DNA of 64,000 nucleotides from Scytonema sp. UIC 10036. Its GTDB lineage: Bacteria; Cyanobacteriota; Cyanobacteriia; Cyanobacteriales; Nostocaceae. Positions 8,208 through 18,800 of this stretch are shown in pieces; positions within the stretch are counted from its first letter, which is position 1, and every line of letters begins with the position of its first letter. The position numbers and the translations under genes are program-made. The stretch is from positions 1 to 64,000 of the forward strand of contig NZ_WJFC01000043.1 of assembly GCF_009725235.1 (NCBI RefSeq). The letters run 5' to 3'. Under the pieces are notes generated by a model that was not told the DNA's origin, made no database searches, and saw only the letters and a program-made list of their open reading frames with translations.

Positions 8208-8642
8208 ATGAACGCTACTTGTTCTCCAATTTGGAACTCTCTTATCGCTTTATGGCTTTTGACCGTGGCAACCGTGTTTCCTCAACCTGCCACGGCAGAG
8301 ACCATAACCGGACAATCGGGTAATGTCCGGGCGGAAATCTCCTACGAAAAAGCTCAGGATTATCAGTATAAAAATGTTCGTCTAAAAATTATTCGTGCAG
8401 GCAGTCGCTATCCCAAAATCATTAAAAATCATGCGTCCGAACTTTGGCAGTTTTACCTTAAGGAAGGGAAACAGTACGAAGATGGTAAAGGCGTATTAGC
8501 GGCTTACTTGGCAGATAAGTATATGTTGGGTCAAGGTGAAGACGGTTGGATGCAAGTGAGACAGGCTTATAAAGGACGCGATCGCAACAGCTATTTTGCC
8601 GATTTACGTAAATTTTTACGTGAAACTGGCTATATCCGTTAA
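8208..8642 (+). CDS. Small exported protein of unknown function
   Basis: 144 residues with a clear Sec signal peptide (hydrophobic SLIALWLLTVATVFP, cleavage after ATA near residue 31). The mature domain of about 113 residues begins with a beta-hairpin-like segment (NVRAEISYEKAQDYQYKNVR) and continues with helices rich in Lys and Tyr, ending FLRETGYIR. No cysteine pair or catalytic motif is seen. It starts 50 bp after the baeRF-like gene on the same strand, so co-transcription is possible. No family recognised. Confidence 0.6.
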   Translation: MNATCSPIWNSLIALWLLTVATVFPQPATAETITGQSGNVRAEISYEKAQDYQYKNVRLKIIRAGSRYPKIIKNHASELWQFYLKEGKQYEDGKGVLAAYLADKYMLGQGEDGWMQVRQAYKGRDRNSYFADLRKFLRETGYIR

Positions 8643-8934
8643 TTATAAATTTTGATTGTGGCAGTTTCCAATACAGCAGTTGTTTGTCCTGTTTACTATC
8701 AAATTAAAGATTAAAATCAGTAGCAAATATGTAATTTTACAAATTTATGCATCTATCTATAGAGTGAAGTCATTATATTTCTCTAGGCAGAAGCAATCAC
8801 ACTTCAAATTTGAAATGAGTGTAAGTGTAATTTTGTATGTTGTTCAGATATCACAGTCACAGTGATGGCGATCGCTGCGCTTGGAACATCATATCTAGTA
8901 GTGTGTTTTACTAATGTTTTAAGCAGCTTTAACA

Positions 8935-9204
8935 ATGTCAAACCGTTTGCAGTTCAAGAATTTTTCTTATGAGGCAGCATCTAAACAAGAAGATCGACGT
9001 TTAGTGTATGAGCGGTTTTGGGTTATAGCGAGACATACTGTAGATGAAAATTACTATGTTGGGCGCATTCCACTGAACGCACATCAGCCTGATTATTTTT
9101 GTTGGTGTAAATCCTGCAAACAATTGAATCTAGGAATTTTGGTGGATGGCTACTTATCTGAATCTCTTGAAACGACGAGAATACCATTGTTAATCATAAA
9201 ATAG
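8935..9204 (+). CDS. Small hypothetical protein with CxCxxC motif
   Basis: 89-residue basic-acidic mixed protein. The only striking feature is a Cys cluster, CWCKSC at residues 61-66, which could bind zinc or form a disulfide. ATG at 8935 has no strong ribosome binding site. It is followed 24 bp later by another small gene on the same strand. The 8643-8934 gap before it has only AT-rich sequence and a HIP1 site (8869-8876). Function unknown; moderate chance it is not expressed. Confidence 0.45.
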   Translation: MSNRLQFKNFSYEAASKQEDRRLVYERFWVIARHTVDENYYVGRIPLNAHQPDYFCWCKSCKQLNLGILVDGYLSESLETTRIPLLIIK

Positions 9205-9228
9205 ACCTATTGGGGAAAATCATCACTA

Positions 9229-9573
9229 ATGCTTACGGCTGAAGGCTTACGAGCTTTCACAATCAATTCCATAAGTCATCGTGTTGTACTAAATCAATGT
9301 TTCGGATTTTTAAAAATGCTTTTTTACTTTTTTGCATCTACTGTCATTATAGTCAGTCTAGTTTTAATTAATATATTTCTTCTAGACTTTGTTAAAGCGT
9401 CGTTTAATTCAATAAGTTTAGAGATAGACCGTTTGCGTCAAGAACAAGAACGACATAATCGAATTACAGAAGACTTACTCAGACAGATACGAGATTTACA
9501 GAAACACAAACCGTATCAATTATCTAATTCCTCAAAAGAGGATGAAAATTTTCATTGTCATCACGTGCGATAG
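9229..9573 (+). CDS. Small single-pass membrane protein with coiled coil
   Basis: 114 residues: one strong transmembrane segment (about 29-60, MLFYFFASTVIIVSLVLINI) followed by a charged helix with heptad spacing (ISLEIDRLRQEQERHNRITE and onwards to about residue 100) that should form a coiled coil. The internal Met30 at 9316 is an alternative start that would put the membrane segment at the very N-terminus. No family recognised. Confidence 0.5.
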   Translation: MLTAEGLRAFTINSISHRVVLNQCFGFLKMLFYFFASTVIIVSLVLINIFLLDFVKASFNSISLEIDRLRQEQERHNRITEDLLRQIRDLQKHKPYQLSNSSKEDENFHCHHVR

Positions 9574-9740
9574 CTTTGCTACTTTGCAAAGCACAGTAAG
9601 CTGACCTCCTATTGACTTAGATGTATCCGCAGAAGTTGTCGGGAATCTTGTAGTTGTTGTTATTCTCCACCATAACTAGGGAATACTAACGATTGTTCAA
9701 GTATGCCTTACAGATGCGCCAGAAAGTTATAGGAGGGGTA

Positions 9741-10088
9741 ATGTTTGATACAAAGCTTTGGCTGCAGTTATCTGCAATTCTCTTTGTTGGAAATATTGTT
9801 AAAATATTCACAAATATACCCGTTCATGTAACGGCTGTATTCGTTGACACAGCAATGAATATAGTTATTCCTACACTCGCTTGCATCTACGTGTCATTAC
9901 TTAAAAAGTATACAGTTCTCTATCAAAACGTTTACTACGAACCACCATATGTTGTTTGGGCTGAAACAGGTTTCAGCTGGGCTGTTATTTGTTGCGTAGC
10001 AATCCTTTCTCGGAATCTGTCACCCGGTTTTGCGATCGCTACATTTTCAATCTGTTTGTGCCTTGCAATGGCTTTGAGAAGACGGTAA
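9741..10088 (+). CDS. Small integral membrane protein
   Basis: 115 residues when started at ATG 9741, which has an AGGAGGGG ribosome binding site at 9731-9738; the longer frame from 9693 has none, so I choose 9741. Three or four hydrophobic segments are visible (LSAILFVGNIVKIF, TAMNIVIPTLACIYVSLL, WAVICCVAILSRNL and AIATFSICLCLAMAL) with no conserved polar motif. It resembles small phage or holin-like membrane proteins in size only. Its TAA stop abuts the STRR array at 10087. Confidence 0.55.
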   Translation: MFDTKLWLQLSAILFVGNIVKIFTNIPVHVTAVFVDTAMNIVIPTLACIYVSLLKKYTVLYQNVYYEPPYVVWAETGFSWAVICCVAILSRNLSPGFAIATFSICLCLAMALRRR

Positions 10089-10168
10089 CCAGTGACCAAT
10101 GGCTAATGGCTAATGGCTAATTGCTAATGGCTAATTGCTAATGGCTAATGGCTAATGACCAATGACAA
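10087..10168. repeat. Heptanucleotide tandem repeat (STRR), CTAATGG/CTAATTG
   Basis: About ten head-to-tail copies of a 7-bp unit (GGCTAAT with TTGCTAA variants), bordered by CCAGTGACCAATG. It separates a membrane-protein gene from the 3' end of the convergent GntR gene. Confidence 0.9.
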
Positions 10169-10170
10169 GG

Positions 10171-10842
10171 TTAGGCTGAAGGTTGTAACTGATTTGCAGC
10201 TGCATCAATATGTCGTTTTAGTATCTTAACAGCAGCTTTTGTATCTTTTTGCCGACAAGCATCTAAAAGTTGGTAGTGTTCTTTTTGGGTGCGTTCCAAA
10301 TAATCTACCTGTCTCATCTGCCGGTGGGCATAGCGAAAAAGATTGGTATGTAAATTTTGAATCATTTTAAACAATCGAGGTCGATTTGCTAGGGTGTAGA
10401 GTGCTGCATGAAATTCCCAATTTTGCTTTGCCCAGTGAGTCGCATCTGTGATTCGATTGATTTCATCCAAAATCATCGCTGCTTTGTCTAAATCGGATTC
10501 AGTCAGGTTGCTCATTGCGAGTTGAATTGCTGTCACCTCTAAAGCGCAACGAATCTCACAAATTTCCTGCACTTCATTTGGTGATAGTACTGATACCATC
10601 GCCCCTCGATTCAGATGAAACGTGACCAATCCTTCTGCTTCTAGTTGTCGCAGCGCTTCTCTTACAGGTATGCGGCTGACTCCAAATTGCGTGGCGATTT
10701 CATCTTGTCTGAGAGATTGCCCTTCCTGAAGAATTCCCCGCAGAATTGCTTCTCGTAAGGTGTCGGCAATTAAATCTGGTGTACTGCGTTGTTGTTGCAG
10801 CACGTTAGCTGCTAGGTCGTTTAAATTCATAATGTTTTTCAT
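10171..10842 (-). CDS. GntR-family transcriptional regulator, FCD domain
   Basis: 223 residues from ATG 10842 (a TTG at 10878 would extend it by 12 codons into the operator and is unlikely). The N-terminal winged helix shows LREAILRGILQEGQSLRQDE and FGVSRIPVREALRQLEAEGL, the GntR signature. The C-terminal all-helical FCD domain (about 90-215) has the acidic/His pattern expected for metal and ligand binding (EICEIRCALE, WEFHAALY, HYQLLDACR, LKRHIDAA). It is divergent from the leuA-like gene and shares a 67-bp intergenic region that contains a palindrome of the FadR/FCD type. It probably represses itself and leuA in response to a small carboxylic acid; that is inference. Confidence 0.9.
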   Translation of the reverse strand: MKNIMNLNDLAANVLQQQRSTPDLIADTLREAILRGILQEGQSLRQDEIATQFGVSRIPVREALRQLEAEGLVTFHLNRGAMVSVLSPNEVQEICEIRCALEVTAIQLAMSNLTESDLDKAAMILDEINRITDATHWAKQNWEFHAALYTLANRPRLFKMIQNLHTNLFRYAHRQMRQVDYLERTQKEHYQLLDACRQKDTKAAVKILKRHIDAAANQLQPSA

Positions 10843-10849
10843 GCATAAT

Positions 10850-10883
10850 GTATATTGTATATGATTTTTTGTATACAATATAC
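10850..10883. promoter_or_regulatory. Palindromic operator between gntR and the leuA paralogue
   Basis: GTATATTGTATA (10850-10861) and TATACAATATAC (10872-10883) form a perfect 12-bp inverted repeat with a 10-bp spacer. Inside it, TTGTATACAA (10869-10878) is itself a perfect palindrome resembling known GntR/FCD operators. It lies between the start codons of the divergent regulator and leuA genes. Confidence 0.8.
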
Positions 10884-10908
10884 AAAGTTGAGACTCTTGG
10901 AGCTAGTT

Positions 10909-12540
10909 ATGAGCATTTCCTCCACAGACAGAATCGTTATCTTCGACACCACACTTAGGGATGGCGAACAATCACCTGGAGCAACACTGAATGTAGAAGA
11001 GAAGTTAGCGATCGCTCACCAACTAGCTCTTTTGGGAGTTGATGTCATTGAAGCCGGATTTGCGATCGCAAGTCCGGGAGACTTTGAAGCTGTCAGAACC
11101 ATAGCCGAACAAGTTGGGGTACCAGGTGGACCCATCATTTGCAGTTTGGCAAGAGCCATTCGCGAGGATATTAAAGCTGCAGCAGAAGCATTGCAAAGAG
11201 CGGCTCATCCCAGAATTCACGTTTTTCTTTCCACGTCAGATATTCATCTCAAACATCAGTTGAAAAAGACTCGCGACCAAGTACTGGCAATAGCTGAAGA
11301 AATGGTTGCTTATGCCAAGTCCTTCGTGGAAGATGTGGAATTTTCACCCATGGATGCAAGCCGCACTGAGCCAGAGTTTCTTTACCAAGTCATATCCAAA
11401 GCGATTGCTGCAGGTGCTACCACAATTAATGTTCCCGATACCGTTGGAATCTGCACGCCAAAAGAAATGGAAAAGTTGATTCAAGGGATTCGGAAGAACG
11501 TACCCAATATAGACCAGGTGATTCTTTCCGTTCACACTCAAAACGATTTGGGTTTAGCCACAGCCAATGCACTTGCAGCAATTGAAAATGGAGTGCGCCA
11601 GGTAGAATGCACAATTAATGGTATTGGAGAACGTGCTGGTAATGCTGCATTAGAAGAGATTGTTATGGCTTTGCAGGTTCGCAAACCCTATTACAATCCT
11701 TACTTGGGCCGTCCTGTAGAAAGCGATGCACCGCTTGTCAATATCAAAACTCAAGAAATTTATAAAACTTCATGCTTGGTTTCCCAATTGACAGGTATCA
11801 CAGTACAGCCAAACAAAGCGATCGTTGGAGCTAACGCCTTTGCTCATGAATCAGGCGTTCACCAAGACGGTGTAATTAAGCATCGAGAAACTTACGAAAT
11901 CATTGATGCTGCGGACATAGGGTTGCCAGAAAATCGGATCGTATTGGGTAAGCATTCGGGACGCAACGCTTTCCGAAGCAAGCTGCAAGAATTGGGGTTT
12001 GACTTGAACGAAGCAGACTTTAACAAAGCCTTCATCAGGTTTAAAGAAGTTGCTGACAAGAAAAAAGAAATGTCCGATTGGGATATTGAGGCAATAGTGC
12101 GAGACGAAACCCAAATTCAAGTAGAAAGCGGTTTTCAGTTAGAACACGTACAAGTCACCTGTGGAGATTGCACTTGTCCAACAGCAACTATCACAATTGT
12201 CACCCCAAGTGGAGAAATTTTAACTGATGCTGCGGTAGGTACAGGTCCCGTGGATGCAGTGTATAAAGCGATCGCTCGAATGGTACACATATCCAGCCAA
12301 TTAGTTGAATTTTCCGTCCAATCTGTGACCGAAGGAATTGATGCTTTAGGAACCGTCACCGTTCGCCTGCGTCATCAAGACCGAATTTTCTCCGGACAGT
12401 CATCCGACACCGACATTGTTGTTGCATCAGCTTACGCCTATATCAATGCAGTCAATCGTCTTTATCGTTACCTACAATCTGTTAGAGGAAATGAGCCTTT
12501 GAGTTCATCTTCCAGAGCATCAATACAGTATCTCATCTAA
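10909..12540 (+). CDS. leuA: 2-isopropylmalate synthase (paralogue with altered metal motif)
   Basis: 543 residues from ATG 10909. It belongs to the LeuA family, which condenses acetyl-CoA with 2-oxoisovalerate in the first leucine-specific step. The TIM barrel carries [12 protein letters not shown] (residues 13-24) and [14 protein letters not shown]; the linker has [16 protein letters not shown]; and a C-terminal LeuA allosteric domain is present (about 400-510, [16 protein letters not shown]). The metal-binding motif, usually HxH (HTHDD in E. coli), reads HTQND here because codon CAA replaces the second His. A dedicated divergent GntR regulator and the absence of other leu genes suggest a specialised paralogue rather than the housekeeping enzyme. 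The exact substrate is uncertain. Confidence 0.85.
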   Translation: MSISSTDRIVIFDTTLRDGEQSPGATLNVEEKLAIAHQLALLGVDVIEAGFAIASPGDFEAVRTIAEQVGVPGGPIICSLARAIREDIKAAAEALQRAAHPRIHVFLSTSDIHLKHQLKKTRDQVLAIAEEMVAYAKSFVEDVEFSPMDASRTEPEFLYQVISKAIAAGATTINVPDTVGICTPKEMEKLIQGIRKNVPNIDQVILSVHTQNDLGLATANALAAIENGVRQVECTINGIGERAGNAALEEIVMALQVRKPYYNPYLGRPVESDAPLVNIKTQEIYKTSCLVSQLTGITVQPNKAIVGANAFAHESGVHQDGVIKHRETYEIIDAADIGLPENRIVLGKHSGRNAFRSKLQELGFDLNEADFNKAFIRFKEVADKKKEMSDWDIEAIVRDETQIQVESGFQLEHVQVTCGDCTCPTATITIVTPSGEILTDAAVGTGPVDAVYKAIARMVHISSQLVEFSVQSVTEGIDALGTVTVRLRHQDRIFSGQSSDTDIVVASAYAYINAVNRLYRYLQSVRGNEPLSSSSRASIQYLI

Positions 12541-12544
12541 CCGC

Positions 12545-12598
12545 TCGTTCCCAGGGGGAGCCTGGGAATGCAGTCTGCTCGGCTCCGCCTCGAATAAA
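12545..12598. repeat. Dispersed 'GTTCCCAGG...GGGAATGC' palindromic repeat, copy 1
   Basis: CTCGTTCCCAGG...CCTGGGAATGCAGTCTG followed by GGCTCCGCC. Related copies lie at 31002-31060, 44218-44335 and 51193-51305. Here it is followed by the degraded SGNH copy, in the same order as at 31 kb. Confidence 0.8.
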
Positions 12599-12770
12599 TT
12601 TGGTAGACTTGCTCAGTGGAAAGTGCGTAAATAAAAAAACACCTAGGAGACTCTCTGCGTAAGGGCAATATTGCTGTTCTACGTGCTGAAGTACTTAGTA
12701 CCAAATTTGGCTCTATCATAGATTGGGTAGGAACCAAAAAAGACGTTGCATCTAAAGACCCAGGCAATTA
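12599..12770 (+). pseudogene. Degraded copy of the SGNH hydrolase gene at 31 kb
   Basis: Bases 12620-12770 align with 31177-31412, for example GGCAATATTGCTGTTCTACG and ACCAAATTTGGCTCT, and the upstream 12565-12622 aligns with 31010-31070. Two internal deletions are visible relative to the intact gene: one between 'aatggaaa' and 'gtgcgta', and one joining 'acacctag' to 'ctaggagac' across a CTAG microhomology, which removes the signal peptide. Similarity ends near the Asp-Pro codons at about 12770. It is clearly non-functional. Confidence 0.8.
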
Positions 12771-12810
12771 TTTACGGAGACGCATAGAAAGAACCCCACC
12801 GCCTGTGACA

Positions 12811-12831
12811 CCTCCCCGAAGTTCGGGGAGG
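12811..12831. terminator. Perfect 10-bp hairpin after the giant gene
   Basis: CCTCCCCGAA and TTCGGGGAGG pair perfectly around a single G, 16 bp beyond the stop codon of the giant gene on its downstream side. There is no T-run, so it may be a stem that protects the transcript end, or a repeat. Confidence 0.5.
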
Positions 12832-12846
12832 TTGGTGCAGGAGATA

Positions 12847-15800
12847 TCACATTTTGCTTGTGCTGGTTAGGATATTCATTATCTCATCCGGACTTAAATG
12901 TGGATTTGCCTCTTTCATTAAGGCAATTACACCTGTGACATAGGCTGCTGCCATTGATGTGCCGTTGCTTTCAAGGGTTTTTTCTTCTAAACCAAGAGAG
13001 TTAATGCCTACACCAGGAGCAAGGACAAAGACACTCTCTTCAGAACCAGCAGGATTTGAGAAAATTGCTAGATTGCCATTTTCATCTGCAGCGCCAACAG
13101 CAATTACAAGGCGTTCTTGAGCAAAACGAGCGGGGAAGAGTGGTTCAGTTACCTGGTCTTCCCGATTGCCTGCTGCTGCAACAACCATGACTCCTTGTGC
13201 CTTTGCATACTGTAATGCAGCCCGTATTTGTTCGGGTTCGCCATTGAATACAGGGAAACCCAAGCTGAGGTTGATTATTTGGGCACCGTTATCTACGGCA
13301 TAGCAGATAGCAGCTGCAATATCATCTTCTGTCCCTCCTGTGCTTTGGTTGAGAACTCGTAGTGGCATAATTTTGGCACTAGGAGCAATTCCAGTCACTG
13401 CGTCTGAATCATTGGCGGCTGAAATAATTCCTGCCACATGAGTACCATGCCAATCTTCTTTGTCAGGTGAAGCATCTGGATCGTCATCGACAAAATCCCA
13501 CCCCTGTACATCATCAGTAAAGCCATTGCCATCATCATCGATACCATTGTCAGAAATTTCATCCGTATTTACCCATAAAGAACCTGCGAGGTTTCTGTTC
13601 TTGCGGTCAATACCGACATCAATAACGGCTACCACAACTCCCTGACCAGTGTAATTTTGTTGCCCATCTGCAACATCTGGTTGGTTTAAGGGTTCATCAC
13701 TACTCTTCTGAACTGTTGATGTGGTAGAAGCTACAGAAGTTGGTGCCCCAACTGCCGCCAAGGCAATTGCTTTTTGTGCATCAATCTCACCATATCCTCG
13801 TTTTGAATCGTAGGTTGGTGTTTCTTGAGTTTGGGTGTTAGTAGTGAGTCCTGTTGCCGTTGCATTTTCTGCGGCAGATTGAATTTCACTAGCTGGTGCC
13901 CGATCGTTTGATTGGTCATCCAAATTATTAGTGGTTTGGGTGCCAGTATTTTGAGAATTTGCCGTTTGACTGTTAGGTTGATTGAGTTCTGCTGACTCTA
14001 AATTTTGGGGTGTAATTGCAGTCGTTTGAGACGGGCTTGCAGCTGCTTGGGGATTCTCAAATTCAGGTTCTAGGCCTTTCGCCAGCGAGGCAAGCATAGA
14101 AGTAAATGTTTCAGGCACTGTGAGACGGATTACCATGTCATTAAAGTCCAAATCGCCTCCGTCTGGCATATCTTCAAAGCCCCAGGTATTATCTCCCAAG
14201 AGACGAATGTGGTCAACTCGGTCAGGATTCGCCCGAGCATAAATAAAGTAAACGGCTGGATCGTTGGTGTTATCGTCGTCAAGTAGCTTCTCAAGAGTAC
14301 TGTTAGCAATAATAAAGGGCGCGTATAGATAACCGCCTTCTAAATTGATTTGCAAACCACGACTATTGCGGTCAAAGCTGACGCCGTAAGCTTTACTGTT
14401 GCGGGCCGCCGCCTTAGTATAACCAGGATCGCCCGGTTTGAACAATTGTCCTGTCATTGGGTCACGTACTGTTCCTTGGCTGTCTTCAAGGCGGTAGAAG
14501 CCGACAGTGTTGTTATATGCTGCTTCGCTTTCGATAATTGGGAATAACACTGGCACTTGCAGACCTTTGAGATCGGACAAATCAAAGATTTCCCGCTCGC
14601 GTTGTCCTTGCAAGCTGGTACCTATAGGCATTGGCTCGTCTGTCAAATTAACTTTAAGGACTATATCTCGTGCAGTGTCGCCAAGTAAGTCTTCAAAGGC
14701 TAGTTCAAAATTTCCACTGCCTAAATCATTAATCTGTAAAACGCTTAGACCATTGGCACCAGCCATAGAACCAAATAAAACACGATGTCCAGAACCGTTT
14801 AGCACATCGTCGGTACTGCCTTTCTGAACTAAGTAGAACGCTAATAACGGAGAATTCAACCCTTGTAGGATGCGACTGGGGTCAGAAACAAAATTATCAG
14901 GGATGAGGGAGAAAATAACTTTTCCTCGTTGAAGTGCAGCTTGTAAATAGCCTGGGTCACTGGGTAATAAGCCATTAACACGCCCTTGTGTATCATCTAC
15001 TACAAACACGCCGATTTCGTGAATGGTTTCGCGTTCAAGATGTTTTCCAGAAAGGGTAAACTTGAGCGTAGCTTTGGATACATCTCCGTTTATTTCTAGT
15101 AGATTTTCACCTTGCGGATTTTTTATAAGTACTAGGGGTAGTATTTCTGGCTGCGGTTCTATGGGGAGTACTACTGGCGATACTACTGGCGGTTCTATGG
15201 GGAGTACTACTGGCGGTTCTACTGGCGGTTCTACTGGTGGTACTGGGGGTGGAGGGGTAATCGCAGTACCGCTAAATGGTAGGGCATACTGTAGCCCAAA
15301 ATTTCTTGATAGTTGATTTTCGCCCCGAGGCAATGTATTTGAGCCAAAGTGGCGATTGTAAACTTCTCCGTAATTACCAACAGCTTTGATGACTTTTACA
15401 ACAAAGTCATTGGGTAATCCCAGGTCTTGTCCCAAAGTTCCTTCTAAACCTAAAAAGCGGCGGATGTCTACATCTTTACTAGTAGCAATGAACTCATCAA
15501 TGTTTTGGGAGGTAATACCAAACTCTTCTGCCTGCACCAGCGCATTTACCACCCACCGGACTACATCCGCCCAATCAGATTGGTTTTCATCCAATACAAG
15601 GCTGAGTGGCTCTTTAGAGAGGACATCATTTAAAAGACGATGGCTGCCTGGATTCGATAATGTGGAAATGCGACTATTGAGAATTGCAAGGTCAATGGAA
15701 ACAGCATCAATTTCGCCACGTTCATAAGCAGCAAATAAATCTTCCGCAGTAGCGAAGGTGCGAATTATCGCATTTGCTCCAAATTTTGCTAAAGCATCCT

Positions 15801-18800
15801 GCAAGTTTTGCTCGGAAGTCGTGCCGCTTGATACTCCGACTATACGACCATTAAGTGATGGTAAGTTATTAATGCCACTACTGTTTCTGACCATGATTCC
15901 CTGTCCGGTGTACATATAGGTCGGGCTAAAGTCCACCCCAAGCAAGGCATCTCGCATTAAGTTATGGGTAATTGAGTCTGCTGTTATATCGACTACACCA
16001 TTGGCAACATTGGTGAAACTATCCTCAAATTTCTGATGCACAAATTCTATTTGATTTACATTGCCAAACAGGGCGGCAGATAAAGCCCGCACGAGGTCAA
16101 TGTCAAAGCCCTTGTAACTGCCATCTGGTTGTTTCAATCCAAAACCGGCGGAATCGCCAGTAAGACCTACTTTCAATACACCGCGCTGCTTAATTTCTTG
16201 TAGTTGATTGCGATTATCATTGTTGATTAAATTAGCTTCAACGTTTGTTGAGCCACTAAATGGCAATGAGTACAACAAACCATCGTTCGTCCAGAGATGA
16301 TTGCGAGTGCGGTCAAGTTCACCAAAGTGGCGTTTGTATAACTCATCATAGTTACCCACAGCTTTGATAACATCAACCACAAAGTCTTTGTCTAGTCCTA
16401 GCGCTTCACCTAAATTCCCTTCTACACCTAAGAAACGACGGATAGCTGAGTCGGTGCTATTGACAATGAAGTCATCAACATTGGCAGAATTAATACCAAA
16501 TTCCTCTGCTTGAGTTGTGGCGTAAGTAACCCAACGGATAACATCTGCCCACTCTGATTGGTTTTCGGGTAACACCAAAGCTAGAGGTTCCTTCGATAAC
16601 TCACCATCTAATATCTTGTGCCCATTGGGATTCGATAAAGTGGGTATCCGTCCTTTGAGGAGAGTACTGTCAATCGAAACAGCATCAATTTCACCACGCT
16701 CGTAAGCAGCGAATAGCTCATCGGTATTTGCAAAGGTGCGTCCTACAAAGGGAAGTCCTAAACGACCCAGGTAATTTTGCAAGTTTTGGGTTGAAGTAGA
16801 ATCAGCGAGGGTACCAATCGTCATCCCTTTCAGGTCTAAAAGTGTCTTAATATTGCGGTCTGCACGTACTATCACACCTTGGCTGTCATAAAGCACAACC
16901 GGACTAAAGTCAAGATTTAAGCTGGTGTCTCTTGCTAAGTTATGGGTAGCGCCGATGGAAGCAACGTCTACCACTCCTGAAGCAACATTAAAGAACCCAG
17001 AACGAAAATCTTGAATGACAAACTCCACTGCATTCGGGTCGTTAAATAAAGCTGCTGCTAACGCTCTTCCCCAATCTACACTAAAACCGCTAAGACGCCC
17101 ATCTTTCTCGACTGCAAAGCCAGGGTCACCAAGCACTAGTCCCACTTTGATATAACCTCTGGAACGAATTTGTTCGAGAAGATTGATACCAGTTGTGTTG
17201 GTTGTAGGTAGTGCGGTGTTGTTTGTATCTGAAGTTGGTCGAGTTATGGGCGCTAAAGTCGAAGCATCTATCGTAAATGGTGTCTCAGTTGCTTCTGCCT
17301 TGACTTGGCGTTCCGTCACAAGTTCTAAATGCGCTTTGATAGAAAAATCAAGGGCTGTTTCTCTAAATTTTTCAATTAGCACCAAAGGTTTTTCTTGGTA
17401 AAATAAAGTACCATTTTCAAATTTGAACCCACTTAAATCACCATTTTCAATGCCAAAACCAGAAGCCAAAATTTGAATGCGATCGCCTTCCAACGCATTA
17501 AAATCTAAAATTCTATCCATGCCCGAGTCAGGAGATGCAAATAGGAAGCTGTCTTCACCACGTCCACCACGTAACACATCTTTACCTGCTCCACCTTCCA
17601 AAAGATCTGCACCATCATCCCCTAGGAGATAATCGTTGCCGTCATTGCCCTGCAAATCATCATTGCCAGCATCACCATAGAGTACATCAATACCAATACC
17701 ACCTTCCAAGCGATCGGCACCATCACCGCCTTTAAGTTCATCATCGCCTGCTTCGCCCTTTAAGGTATCTTGACCGGAGCCACCCAACAGATTATCGTCA
17801 TCCGCTCCACCTATAAGTAGATCGTTGCCATAGTTGCCTTCTAGTCGGTCATTGCCTTGTAGACCCTGCATAATATCATCATCAAAGCCACCGATGAGTG
17901 TATCGTTCCCGTTTGTACCGATTAATTTATCTTCTTTGGGTAAAATAATTTCCTTACCATCATCGATAGCACTATCCGTTAGCACCATAGCTTGAGGTTG
18001 AGTAGTAGCAGTATCAGCCTGCACTACAGCTTGAGGTTGAGCACTGCGTCTGGAATCTCCAGTCAGTGTTATACCTGCTGTTTTCACTTCTTTTGCGGGT
18101 TCTGTATCATCACCAAACAAATTCAAGTTTAGGGGAACAACATTAGATGCAAGAGTGTAGTCACCACTCGCATTAAGTCGGAGAATTATAGTTTCAGAAG
18201 GTTCAAATTCTTTATCATCCAAGATTTGGATTTCAAAGGCAGCTTCAGTTTTTCCAGCACCAAAGGTAATTACCCCAGGCTGTGGGCCTAATATACGGTA
18301 GTCTTTATCGAGTTCCGCGCTGCCTTCAAGCGTGTAAGCAATTCTCAATCCTGTTGCTGGAGCAGGCTTATCCAGCATCACCGTAATTCGAGAGGTAAGA
18401 GTTGGCTGACTTTCGTCTAATTGAGTACGGTTTGCTTCCAACTTGGTTATCGTTACGGAGTACTCAACTGCTCCCACATCAACACCACCCATTTTCGAGC
18501 GGCTGCCACCGCTCTGGTCGGTACTAAGGTTATCTGAATTTTTACCATTATTAATAGCGAGACTATCCGGTAAGGGCATGTGAGTTTGAGTTAAACCGCC
18601 ATTGTTTGCTAAAGGTGCGAGTTTAGGGTCGGTGATGCCGAGTTTGTCAGTTGCTTGGGAATTTAAAGATGGAACTGCATTAGTACCACCGATTAAATTA
18701 TTCCCTCGACTTTGGAGTTGCCCCTTAAAGCCAGGAGCGCCTGAAAAATCATCATTGTTAGCGTTACCAGAAACAATGCTGGAAGTTAAGAAAACACCAT

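Noticed and set aside
8656..8865. Open frame of 69 codons
   Set aside because: Low-complexity AT-rich translation without ribosome binding site or recognisable features.
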